Shown here in pieces: positions 1 through 7,227 of a stretch of 20,979 nt of DNA. Origin of the DNA: Muribaculaceae bacterium (GTDB lineage: Bacteria; Bacteroidota; Bacteroidia; Bacteroidales; Muribaculaceae); contig VSPF01000028.1 of the NCBI GenBank assembly GCA_009775195.1, positions 1 through 20,979 on the forward strand. Direction: 5' to 3'. Position 1 is the first letter of the stretch, and each line of letters begins with the position of its first letter. The notes below the pieces were generated by a model that saw only the letters and a list, made by a program, of their open reading frames with translations, did not search any database and had not been told where the DNA came from. A program made the position numbers and the translations under genes.

Positions 1-72
1 GGCTTCGTCCCCGACGGAATGTCCGACGAGCAGATGACCGAAATCTCTACCGTCTTCCACCTGCCTAAGTGA
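1..72 (+). CDS. 3' end of an unidentified protein (partial)
   Basis: An open frame runs from the first base to a TGA at 70-72. It encodes the last 23 residues of a protein, ending in MTEISTVFHLPK, with acidic and polar composition. Its 5' end lies outside the window. The fragment is too short to recognise a family. A hairpin terminator begins 25 nt after the stop, as expected for a real gene end. It converges on the minus-strand glycosidase cluster and is probably not functionally part of it. Confidence 0.6.
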   Translation, partial: GFVPDGMSDEQMTEISTVFHLPK

Positions 73-97
73 TAATACACAACAACTTACCATAATT

Positions 98-133
98 AAA
101 AAGCCGGGGTGATGTGAATCATCCCGGCTTTTT
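98..133. terminator. Bidirectional rho-independent terminator between convergent genes
   Basis: The 16-nt arms at 98-113 and 118-133 pair around a 4-nt loop, with only one G-T wobble. The arms begin with five A and end with five T, so each strand reads a GC-rich stem followed by a U-tract. It lies 25 nt after the plus-strand stop at 72 and 22 nt after the minus-strand stop at 156, and can serve both genes. Confidence 0.9.
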
Positions 134-155
134 AGTTTCGAGTTTAGGGTTTCAA

Positions 156-1889
156 TTATCTTGACACCTGGTCGAGGGCGTGGCGCGCTTTTGCGAGTGT
201 TGACTGCCACGGCAGAGAGGGGTCATTGATGTTGTTGTTGCGGAGCTCGGCAAGGACGGAGTCTACTGGGCTGACATCGATATTCTGAGCCCTGAGGATG
301 CGTACTTTTTCGGCTGATTCGATACCGTTGATTAGTCGTTCGAAGCGCATCGACGAGCGGTTGCCGGGATAGACGAGGAATGTGTCACCGCCGTTCCATG
401 CCCCATAGCGGGTGTCGTTGACCGGGTCGGCTGGCCACGAGTTGTAGGCCCAGCGGAGCATGCCGTCGTAGTCATAGGACAGCCCGTACCAGCCGAGCAA
501 TTCGGCCTCGTAAGGGTTTGAGTTGGTAAAGGTGTTGGGATAAGCCGGGCCGCAGCAGATGTAGAACGTGGTGTTGTAGCCCTGTGCCCTGCGTTTTACT
601 ATGTCGTCGAGGTCGGCGGGCTGTCCCTGGGCCACGCATACGTCGCGCATCATAGTGTATTTCTTATAAGACGAGTGCATGTCGGCAAGGGCAAAGCCCA
701 TGTCGGGAGCGCATTTCTGGAGCACTTTGATGGCTGCGTCCATGGCTTCGGGTGTGCGTTCGTCCATGGCGATATTTGTTTTTCCAAGCCATCCCTTTGA
801 AGCAAGGTGTTTGCTGAAATCGGTGAGGAACGGTGTCCAAAGTTCTTCGAAAACAGGTTTTCCCGGTTCGGCAACAACGGTTATTGTAGAGTCCTGCGCC
901 TGGTCGTAATATTCGAGTTCGCAGTTCCATGGCACCATGGAGTAGCAGTTAATCATGTCGTCGATTCCGATTTCGGTCATCATTTCAACCCAGCGGTCAA
1001 ACACGCCGTAGTCATAGCTCCATGTTCCATCGGCCTTGCGTGTCCACTTAATCATAGGCTCGTAGGCATCGTAGCACTGATGGTTCCACGGGTCTTTGTT
1101 GAGTGTGGCAGTTACGACCTTCTGCCCGGCGTTGGCGAGGCGTTGCATGATGGGCCTGAGGGCATCGAAGTGCTCGTTGCTCCATACTTCGAGACCGTAT
1201 GCGCGGGCCACAGCCGAGGGGTGCTGCCACAGGTCGAGATGATAGCTCCATTGTGACGGCTCAGGCAGGGTGTGGTTTTGTACCTCGAGGCTCAGGGGCA
1301 GCGTGACAGATGTATTGCCGCGACCCGACACAGTGACTTCCGACGTATAGGTGCCTGCCTCTGCATCGGCCGGTATGGATACGGTAACCCATACGGGACG
1401 CACGTTTCGGGGCGACATGTCGAAGACGGTGAGGGTGTCAATCATATCAGGCATAAGCATTGCCGGGCCTCCGACACGTGTAAGTGTGTCGGCAAGGGCG
1501 TACCTTACGAAACGTGCGTCGGCAATCGACGGAGCGAGTGTATGGCTGCCGTCTTTAAAATCTGCGAACTTGCAGTTTAGGCCGCTGATGCTGTCGGGCG
1601 ACCATATTAGTAACTGTGCAGAGGCTCGTTCGCCTTTCCACGCGACGATTTTACAGGTGTCGGCAAGATTATTGTTGGGCACGAGGCTGCGCGAATAGCG
1701 CAAGTCGGTGCTTGCCCATGCTGCGTGGATACCGGGCGATAACTGTGCCCATGCGGCTGAGTCTGAGGTTGTCAGGGCCGTCGGGTCGGAAGGCTCGGTG
1801 TGAGTAACGACCGGTGTGTAAGGTTTCTGACATGCCGCCACAAATAGGGTGAGCATGCCGAGACCTGCGAATAGTTTTGGAAAATGCAT
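156..1889 (-). CDS. GH123-like lipoprotein (DUF4091-type glycoside hydrolase)
   Basis: The product resembles the GH123 family, whose characterised members are beta-N-acetylgalactosaminidases using substrate-assisted retaining catalysis. From the chosen start it is 577 aa. A lipobox (LFVAAC, Cys20) marks it as a lipoprotein. A beta-rich N-terminal domain spans about residues 60-210 and a TIM-barrel-like catalytic domain about 215-555. A D376-E377 pair in IAMDER matches the adjacent Asp-Glu pair used by GH123 enzymes. Aromatic-rich stretches follow (YICCGPAYPN, LRWAYNSWP). An in-frame ATG at 1929-1931 would add 14 residues ahead of the signal, so the ATG at 1887-1889 is preferred. No Shine-Dalgarno sequence is visible. 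It lies 83 nt downstream of the GH127 gene and is probably co-transcribed. Family resemblance is firm; GalNAc specificity is not, because the neighbours point to a plant glycan. Confidence 0.8.
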   Translation of the reverse strand: MHFPKLFAGLGMLTLFVAACQKPYTPVVTHTEPSDPTALTTSDSAAWAQLSPGIHAAWASTDLRYSRSLVPNNNLADTCKIVAWKGERASAQLLIWSPDSISGLNCKFADFKDGSHTLAPSIADARFVRYALADTLTRVGGPAMLMPDMIDTLTVFDMSPRNVRPVWVTVSIPADAEAGTYTSEVTVSGRGNTSVTLPLSLEVQNHTLPEPSQWSYHLDLWQHPSAVARAYGLEVWSNEHFDALRPIMQRLANAGQKVVTATLNKDPWNHQCYDAYEPMIKWTRKADGTWSYDYGVFDRWVEMMTEIGIDDMINCYSMVPWNCELEYYDQAQDSTITVVAEPGKPVFEELWTPFLTDFSKHLASKGWLGKTNIAMDERTPEAMDAAIKVLQKCAPDMGFALADMHSSYKKYTMMRDVCVAQGQPADLDDIVKRRAQGYNTTFYICCGPAYPNTFTNSNPYEAELLGWYGLSYDYDGMLRWAYNSWPADPVNDTRYGAWNGGDTFLVYPGNRSSMRFERLINGIESAEKVRILRAQNIDVSPVDSVLAELRNNNINDPSLPWQSTLAKARHALDQVSR

Positions 1890-1927
1890 GTTTAATGATT
1901 GGTTAAAGATTAGATAGTTTAAGTATC

Positions 1928-1944
1928 GCAAGTCGATGACTTGC
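1928..1944. repeat. Short perfect inverted repeat in the GH127-GH123 gap
   Basis: GCAAGTC at 1928-1934 and GACTTGC at 1938-1944 form a 7-bp perfect stem with a 3-nt loop. It sits 29 nt past the GH127 stop and 39 nt before the GH123 start. No T-tract follows on the minus strand, so it is not a convincing terminator. It might stabilise or process the intercistronic mRNA, or be chance. Confidence 0.3.
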
Positions 1945-1972
1945 TCACTGTTAATTGTTTATCGGTTAGGGA

Positions 1973-3874
1973 TTACGGCAATGGCAACCAAGTGCAGATT
2001 TTAGAGCCATTCCAGCCATCGACAGAAGCGTAGTCGACCATGCGTATGTAGCCACGGTCTGTGGGCACGACAAATTCCATGCACGTAGTAGGCAGGGTGG
2101 GCTGCACTGCGCGTATGTCTACAATCCCGGCCTTGGTAGCCTTGATTTTGACGGGCTTGTCGTAATCGGGGTCGATATTCTGGTCGCGTGTCAGCACTAT
2201 AGGGCCGCGTAGCAGGGCCTGGAATTTATCTCCGGCACGATTGCTACCCAATGGTGCATCAATGAGTCGGCAAGTCATGTCGAGGCTTAGCTCTATAATG
2301 TCGCCGTGCTTCCAGTGGCGAGTCACCACGGCATATTCCCCAGGTTCTGCGGGCATCTCTTTGCCATTGATTTTCAGCACGGTGTTCTTGCTCCACGACG
2401 GTATGCGGAGTTTTATATCAAATTTTTCCTTTTTCTGAGGCGTTACCCTTATTACAACCTCGCCTGTTTTGGGGAAATCACCGGTAATATCGAGATGTAG
2501 TTTTTTGCCGTTTGGCGTGGAGGTATCGGCAGTGGCTGCATTATACAGGTTGACAACGGGGCCTTTGCAGTCTTTCATAACGGCTACATAGGGCAGGTAT
2601 GCGAGGCCCATAGGGCCGTTGAGGTTGCAGCAGGTGACATATTGTTTATCGAAATTCCACCCCCAGCCGTAGTTTACCACCTTGTTGCCGTTGAGCAGGT
2701 TGACATAGCTGAAACCATCGCCCGAGGGCTTCATTGCACCAATTAGGCCGTTGTAGACGTATTTCTCTATATCGTCGAACGGCTTGGAATCGCCGGTCAG
2801 GCGCGCGATTTGTGAGCAGAATTTGAGCCATGTGACACCGACGCATGTTTCCATCATGCGCGTTATATCAGGGTTGGTTTGCTCGAAGGCAGTATTGCCC
2901 CACGCCTCGCCGGCAACGTCGGGATGATATGGCCTGTCGGCCCCGGCGTTACCTATTATCGTGATTTCGCGACGGCGAACATTGTCGTACATATTGGTCA
3001 GGGCCTTGCGACAGCGTTCGTCGCCTGTTGCGCGGTAGTACTCGGCCACTCCTTCGAAGAACGACAGCATCTCGTAGGCCTTGGGGTAGTGACCGCTCAT
3101 GCGGCACGGGTCGATATTGTCGCATGCCTGCTGTATGAGGTCGAAATGCTTGGTACCGCCCGATTCGACTATATATCGGGCAAAATCAAGATAGCGTTTG
3201 TCGTTGGTTAAGTTGTAGAGACGCATGAAAGGCTCGAGGAGGGTGGCCGACTCGATATGACATTCTTCATATCCGGCGGCGGTAAAGCTCCACCCCAGGT
3301 CGGTGATTTCTTTTTTAGGCTCGTGACCCACCTGGTCTATTATGCAGTCGGCATGTTTCCGCAAAGCCAAAAGGACCTTGGGGTCGTTGTCGACCCATGT
3401 ATAGTACTCTAATAGTCCGAGCATCACATATTTGCGTTCCCATAGGTCGCCGTTTTCGCTTCCGGGTTGCATCTCGGGCGCGGTGCAACTGAAACTTCCG
3501 TTGTCGCACTGCGTAGAGAGCATGTCTGTGACAGTGTTGGCCATGATTTCTTTAAGCTCGGGGTCGTGGGTATAGCGGTAGAGCATACAGCCCGACCTTA
3601 CAGCCTTGCCCCACATCTCGCCCAAGGCAAACTGTGGCGCGGAGTGTTGGCGGAAGAAGTCGACAAATTCGCCGTAGGGCAGGGGCCCCTTGTTCCAGTT
3701 GTCGATAGACAGGCGTATATACTTGTCGAGATAGCCTGATAGCTGTACGGCGCCCGGTTCGAGGGCCGTCGTCTTGTCGGTGATACGTGGCGGACTCGCC
3801 GTAATGATTTGGAACGGCAAAGTCAGGAAAGAAAGCACAATCAGTGCCTTTCTTACTTGTGATAAAGAAGTCAT
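1973..3874 (-). CDS. GH127-family glycosidase (beta-L-arabinofuranosidase-like, DUF1680)
   Basis: This 633-aa secreted protein belongs to the GH127 clan. Its founder HypBA1 releases beta-L-arabinofuranose using a cysteine nucleophile held at a zinc site of three Cys and one Glu. All four ligands are visible: E342 and C344 in METCVG, and C415-C416 in YVTCCNLNG. C415 is the expected nucleophile. E323 in AGEAWGN is a likely acid/base. Residues 1-26 form a Sec signal peptide. An (alpha/alpha)6-barrel region spans about 45-430 and beta-sandwich domains about 435-633. The length suits GH127 better than the longer GH146. A promoter box lies 39 nt upstream, and the gene probably leads a two-gene unit with the GH123-like gene. 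GH127 members also include a B. thetaiotaomicron enzyme acting on aceric acid in rhamnogalacturonan II, so the exact sugar is open. Confidence 0.9.
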   Translation of the reverse strand: MTSLSQVRKALIVLSFLTLPFQIITASPPRITDKTTALEPGAVQLSGYLDKYIRLSIDNWNKGPLPYGEFVDFFRQHSAPQFALGEMWGKAVRSGCMLYRYTHDPELKEIMANTVTDMLSTQCDNGSFSCTAPEMQPGSENGDLWERKYVMLGLLEYYTWVDNDPKVLLALRKHADCIIDQVGHEPKKEITDLGWSFTAAGYEECHIESATLLEPFMRLYNLTNDKRYLDFARYIVESGGTKHFDLIQQACDNIDPCRMSGHYPKAYEMLSFFEGVAEYYRATGDERCRKALTNMYDNVRRREITIIGNAGADRPYHPDVAGEAWGNTAFEQTNPDITRMMETCVGVTWLKFCSQIARLTGDSKPFDDIEKYVYNGLIGAMKPSGDGFSYVNLLNGNKVVNYGWGWNFDKQYVTCCNLNGPMGLAYLPYVAVMKDCKGPVVNLYNAATADTSTPNGKKLHLDITGDFPKTGEVVIRVTPQKKEKFDIKLRIPSWSKNTVLKINGKEMPAEPGEYAVVTRHWKHGDIIELSLDMTCRLIDAPLGSNRAGDKFQALLRGPIVLTRDQNIDPDYDKPVKIKATKAGIVDIRAVQPTLPTTCMEFVVPTDRGYIRMVDYASVDGWNGSKICTWLPLP

Positions 3875-3912
3875 AATGTGTTATAATGGTTGGTGAGCCT
3901 CGAAGGCGTCTA

Positions 3913-3920
3913 CAAAGTTA
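3913..3920 (-). promoter_or_regulatory. Bacteroidota-type -7 promoter box for the GH127-GH123 unit
   Basis: Read on the minus strand this is TAACTTTG, an exact match to the TAnnTTTG -7 consensus of Bacteroidota housekeeping promoters. It lies 38 nt ahead of the GH127 ATG and downstream of the terminator at 3978-4018, giving a leader of roughly 35 nt. I do not see a clear TTTG -33 element at the usual distance. Confidence 0.55.
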
Positions 3921-3977
3921 GTAAAATATTGCGATATAATTGCTGAGAGAGCGAAAATTGTGTCGGACGATATAAAA

Positions 3978-4018
3978 AAGGACATGAGGGAGTCGGTAGA
4001 GATGTCCCTCATGTCCTT
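3978..4018 (-). terminator. Rho-independent terminator of the esterase operon
   Basis: Perfect 14-nt arms (AAGGACATGAGGGA at 3978-3991 and its complement at 4005-4018) flank a 13-nt loop. On the minus strand the stem runs straight into a six-T tract (3974-3979). It starts 22 nt after the stop of the sialate O-acetylesterase-type gene. It separates the four-gene operon from the GH127 unit. Confidence 0.88.
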
Positions 4019-4040
4019 AGTGCAGAGTAACTATGTCGAT

Positions 4041-5480
4041 TTAGTTTTTATGTGTATCCGTTCTAAAAGGTACAGCCGGCATTCCGTATGAATTGCGTAG
4101 GTTGCCGAGTTGGAAGTTCTTGAAGCAGTAGCGCACGTCTTTTATGTCGGCCACTTCGGGACACGACAGTATGACCTCGGGGGCGTTCCAGTCCACCTTG
4201 CCCTGTGCAGTATGGAAAACGCCGTCCGCACCGGCCACTTCGAAGCCCTCTACGTTTCCGACATTGGGTAAGAGGCCGAACGCCGGGTTCGTAAAGCGTA
4301 CCCTCACGGTGCCGTCGTCGCATTTTTTCATAGACTCGAAGGCCGGGCAGCGCCATGGCATGCCTTTGATGCCGTATTGACGTTCGGCAACCTGCCATGC
4401 CATGCGCTCGCCGATTTCACGTTTTCGAGAGCCGTGGATAACGTGCTCTTCGTAGGGATAAACGAGGTCGGCAGTGCATGTGATGCCGCTGTTGGGTATC
4501 ATGTCGACGGCGATGTTCTGCTGTTCGCGTATTTCGGCCGCAGGGGTCGCGGTGGGGTTGAACCATCCGAAGTGCGGGTTTTCGGTCTGGTAGAAAGGCA
4601 GTTTGTTGTCGGTGTCGCCCCAGTCGCTGCGCCACCGTGCCACCATCTCGGTGAGCAGTTTGGCGTAGGTGGGTGGGTTGCCGGCATTCGACTCGCCCTG
4701 GTTCCATAAGAAGCCTTTGATGGTATATCCGATAAGCGGATGTATCATCGAGTTGTATTTGGTCGTGTAGCGGTAAGCCAAGCGCATGGGTTCGGGCACG
4801 TCGGCTTCGGCACCGTAGCCGTATTTGTCGAGGATATCGCGCGGCAGCCACCCCTCGACCTGCGTGCCTCCGTATGATACGCACAGTATGCCGACAGGCA
4901 CGTCGATAAGGTCGTTGAGCTCGCGGGCGAAGTAGAAGCCCTGGGCGCTGAACTCGGGCGTGTTTTCGGGCGAAGCCACCTTCCACTCGCCGCTGATGCG
5001 CTCCTGAGGTTCGTACTCGTCGCCACGGACTACGTATGCCATGCGCACACGGTCGCGTAGCTTGCCAGAACGAGCGATGTCGGCAGCCGCGCCTTCGACA
5101 GGCTGCGAGTTGAAGCCGCGCATAGGCATCTCCATATTCGACTGTCCGGCGGCAAGCCAAACCTCGCCGACGAGTATGTCGTTGATTGTCACTTTGTCGC
5201 GCCCCTCGGTGAAAGTGATTGAGTAGGGCGTGTACGACGCTGCCGGTGTGGCGACTGTCAGTTCCCAGCGGCCTTTGGCGTCGGCCTTGGCCGTGACCTT
5301 CTTATTGCTCCACGAGGGTGTCGCGGTAACGGTAGCCCCCGGGGCGGCCCAACCCCATAGTTTGGCGTCGGCCTGCTGTTGCAGCACGGCGTGGTCGCGC
5401 AACTGTTCGGGCAGTTCGAGCGCGGCGGCCCCGAGGCTGCAGGCGAGTGCGGCCAGGGTGAGTATCTTGATATGTTTCAT
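4041..5480 (-). CDS. Secreted sialate O-acetylesterase-type SGNH esterase
   Basis: The 479-aa product is a GDSL/SGNH hydrolase of the sialate O-acetylesterase (SASA) type, which removes O-acetyl groups from sugars. Residues 1-20 form a signal peptide. A small beta-domain spans about 21-100. The catalytic domain starts with WLAAGQSNMEMPM, with S114 the nucleophile. It continues with the FLWNQGESN block (G262, N265) and ends with a putative Asp/His pair near D338 and H349 in HGSRKREIG, where many relatives have a HPxxK sequence. In polysaccharide loci such proteins commonly deacetylate pectin, xylan or host glycans; with the GH28-like and GH106 neighbours, acetylated pectin is the likelier target. 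The ATG lies 1 nt after the stop of the preceding gene (TGA-C-ATG), implying translational coupling. A terminator follows it. Confidence 0.88.
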   Translation of the reverse strand: MKHIKILTLAALACSLGAAALELPEQLRDHAVLQQQADAKLWGWAAPGATVTATPSWSNKKVTAKADAKGRWELTVATPAASYTPYSITFTEGRDKVTINDILVGEVWLAAGQSNMEMPMRGFNSQPVEGAAADIARSGKLRDRVRMAYVVRGDEYEPQERISGEWKVASPENTPEFSAQGFYFARELNDLIDVPVGILCVSYGGTQVEGWLPRDILDKYGYGAEADVPEPMRLAYRYTTKYNSMIHPLIGYTIKGFLWNQGESNAGNPPTYAKLLTEMVARWRSDWGDTDNKLPFYQTENPHFGWFNPTATPAAEIREQQNIAVDMIPNSGITCTADLVYPYEEHVIHGSRKREIGERMAWQVAERQYGIKGMPWRCPAFESMKKCDDGTVRVRFTNPAFGLLPNVGNVEGFEVAGADGVFHTAQGKVDWNAPEVILSCPEVADIKDVRYCFKNFQLGNLRNSYGMPAVPFRTDTHKN

Positions 5481-5481
5481 G

Positions 5482-6381
5482 TCAGTCGAGTCGGTAAATG
5501 CCTTCGAGGCAGTATACGTGGTGCTCCTTGATGCCTATTTCGTCCATCCAGCGGCGAGTCTCGTTAATTTCGAGTGTACCAGAGTTGGGGCCGCCGCCGA
5601 AGTCGTTGGTCCATATCCAGTACGCTGTCGGCCAGAGGCATACGCGGAATTTTATAGTCTTGTAGAATTCTTCGGTGCATCCGTGCTGCCCGTGGTGAGC
5701 CATCTGCACGTATTCGCAGTCGAGGTCTTTGCGGTAGGGGCCGTTGAGCAGTTTGTCGCCGGCCTCGGCACCGCAGTCGCCAAGGAAGAGCATGTCCTTT
5801 TTGTCATCCCATACCTTTATGACCATCGACGAGTTGTTGTAGGGGTTCATGTGGAACTCCTCGTTTACCACGCCGAGGATTTTGTAGTTGAAGCCGTCGA
5901 TATTGCCGGTGAGGCCGGGTTCGCGAATGTCGGTGACGGGAATGCTCACGGTGTCGAGCACGGCATAGAAATTATGGGCGTACTCGTTGTACGGGGTCTC
6001 GAGGTCAATCAGTTCGGGCGAGAAGCGCGAGTGGTAGATATGGTTGATTTTCATGCCCTTGCGGTCTTTGAGAATTTCCCACAGCGCACCCATGTGGTCG
6101 TCGTGGGGGTGCGATATGAACCAGGCCTCGACCTCGTTGCCGAGAGCGCCGATGAAGCCGCGCAAGAAGAGAGCCTCGTCAGGACGGCCGCCGTCGAAGA
6201 CGATTACCTTGCCGTTCTGGGTCTTGAAGACGTAGGAGTTGCCGATGTTAGTGCCTATATATGCCGGTATCTGCCACATGGTAAATACCGATTTACCCTT
6301 GTTCTTGTTCGATTTGGCGTAGGTGGTCACATACCCCGCACCGAGCAAAAGGATGAAGATTAGAAGGAGTTTTTTTAGCAT
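5482..6381 (-). CDS. Secreted metallo-beta-lactamase-fold hydrolase
   Basis: The 299-aa protein has the metallo-beta-lactamase fold. The motif SHPHDDH gives metal ligands H91, H93, D95 and H96; LGDCG supplies D202; MAHHGQHG supplies H229 or H230. This is a complete two-metal site. Residues 1-22 look like a Sec signal peptide, so it should act in the periplasm or at the surface. The HHG signature and the VIVFDGG start of the fold recall ComEC-type domains, but no competence membrane part is present. It is the third gene of the operon, 27 nt after the esterase and coupled by a 1-nt gap to the SASA gene. Substrate unknown. Given its neighbours, a sugar lactone, ester or phosphodiester are possibilities only. 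Confidence 0.85.
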   Translation of the reverse strand: MLKKLLLIFILLLGAGYVTTYAKSNKNKGKSVFTMWQIPAYIGTNIGNSYVFKTQNGKVIVFDGGRPDEALFLRGFIGALGNEVEAWFISHPHDDHMGALWEILKDRKGMKINHIYHSRFSPELIDLETPYNEYAHNFYAVLDTVSIPVTDIREPGLTGNIDGFNYKILGVVNEEFHMNPYNNSSMVIKVWDDKKDMLFLGDCGAEAGDKLLNGPYRKDLDCEYVQMAHHGQHGCTEEFYKTIKFRVCLWPTAYWIWTNDFGGGPNSGTLEINETRRWMDEIGIKEHHVYCLEGIYRLD

Positions 6382-6408
6382 TGCTGTGTGATTTATTATT
6401 AATAATGG

Positions 6409-7209
6409 TTAGAAAGTACGGAGCCAGTCGGAGAGGTCGTTGAGCATCTGTGCGTGATGCTGGAATGACTGCAGGCTGCCCCAGCCGTGTTCGCCGGTTG
6501 GGTAAACGTGTAGCGAGGCGGGGACCCCGGCGGCTTTCAGGGCGATGTAGTATTGGGCGGCATTGTTGGCCGAATTGACACCGCTGTCGTCGTCAGATGT
6601 CAGGATGATGGCTCGCGGAGTGTTAGGTGTTACCTGCTTTTCGTTGGAATATAGGTCGATAAGCTCTTTCGACGCATTTTTTCCAAGGAAGTTTTCATGT
6701 GTCAGTTGATGGCCCTTCTTGGGGTCCATCGATATGACAGGGTAGAAGAGGATTTGGAAATCGGGCCTTACGTCGGGCGCAGTGCTGTGCGTGGCGATGG
6801 TCGATGCCAGATGTCCGCCAGCCGACGAGCCCATGATGCCCACCTGGGCCGGGTCGATGTGCCATACCTCGGCGCTGTCGCGTACCATTTTGATTGCAGC
6901 TTCGGCATCGGCGATAGGTTTGGTGCGGTCGCCGGCAGGAAGGGTGTACTGCAACACGATGAGCGCGATGCCTTGTTTGTTGAAGAAGGGTGCCCAGTCC
7001 CAGCCCTCGTGAGCGATTGCATGGCCGAGATACGAACCGCCGGGGCATGCCACAACTGCGCGGCCGGTGTTGAGGTCGTCTTTGGGCAGAAAGACTTTCA
7101 TCGTTGGTTTTTGGACGTCGAAGACAGCTTTTGTCGGAGTCCATTGTGCCGACAGTCCGCTTGCAAGGGCAAGGGCTATGACTGTCATTGCATAACGTAA
7201 GATTTTCAT
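6409..7209 (-). CDS. Secreted alpha/beta-hydrolase esterase
   Basis: The 266-aa product is an alpha/beta-hydrolase of the esterase/lipase (BD-FAE or acetyl-xylan-esterase-like) group. Residues 1-21 form a signal peptide ending at SAQ. ACPGGSY (about 55-60) is the oxyanion-hole segment equivalent to HGGG. The nucleophile elbow is GSSAGG with S129. The acid is probably D206 or D208 in LTSDDDSG, and H241 in GEHGWG completes the triad. Such enzymes remove acetyl, methyl or feruloyl groups from plant polysaccharides; which one cannot be read from sequence. It starts 18 nt after the stop of the GH28-like gene and is followed after 27 nt by the metallo-hydrolase gene, all on one transcript. Confidence 0.87.
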   Translation of the reverse strand: MKILRYAMTVIALALASGLSAQWTPTKAVFDVQKPTMKVFLPKDDLNTGRAVVACPGGSYLGHAIAHEGWDWAPFFNKQGIALIVLQYTLPAGDRTKPIADAEAAIKMVRDSAEVWHIDPAQVGIMGSSAGGHLASTIATHSTAPDVRPDFQILFYPVISMDPKKGHQLTHENFLGKNASKELIDLYSNEKQVTPNTPRAIILTSDDDSGVNSANNAAQYYIALKAAGVPASLHVYPTGEHGWGSLQSFQHHAQMLNDLSDWLRTF

Positions 7210-7227
7210 GACTGATTTATTATAGGG

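Noticed and set aside
1929..1931. Upstream ATG for the GH123-like protein (14 residues longer)
   Set aside because: It would put a non-signal extension ahead of a normal lipoprotein signal sequence; the ATG at 1887-1889 gives a standard lipobox at Cys20.
4041..5480. Sialic-acid utilization as the role of the sialate O-acetylesterase-type gene
   Set aside because: No sialidase, sialic acid transporter or Nan enzyme is nearby; the family name covers acetylesterases on many glycans and the neighbours point to a rhamnose-containing plant glycan.
5230..6363. Long plus-strand ORF of 377 codons antisense to the metallo-hydrolase and part of the SGNH esterase
   Set aside because: It crosses two well-supported minus-strand genes, has a low-complexity valine/alanine/histidine-rich product, no signal or motif, and arises from GC-rich third positions.
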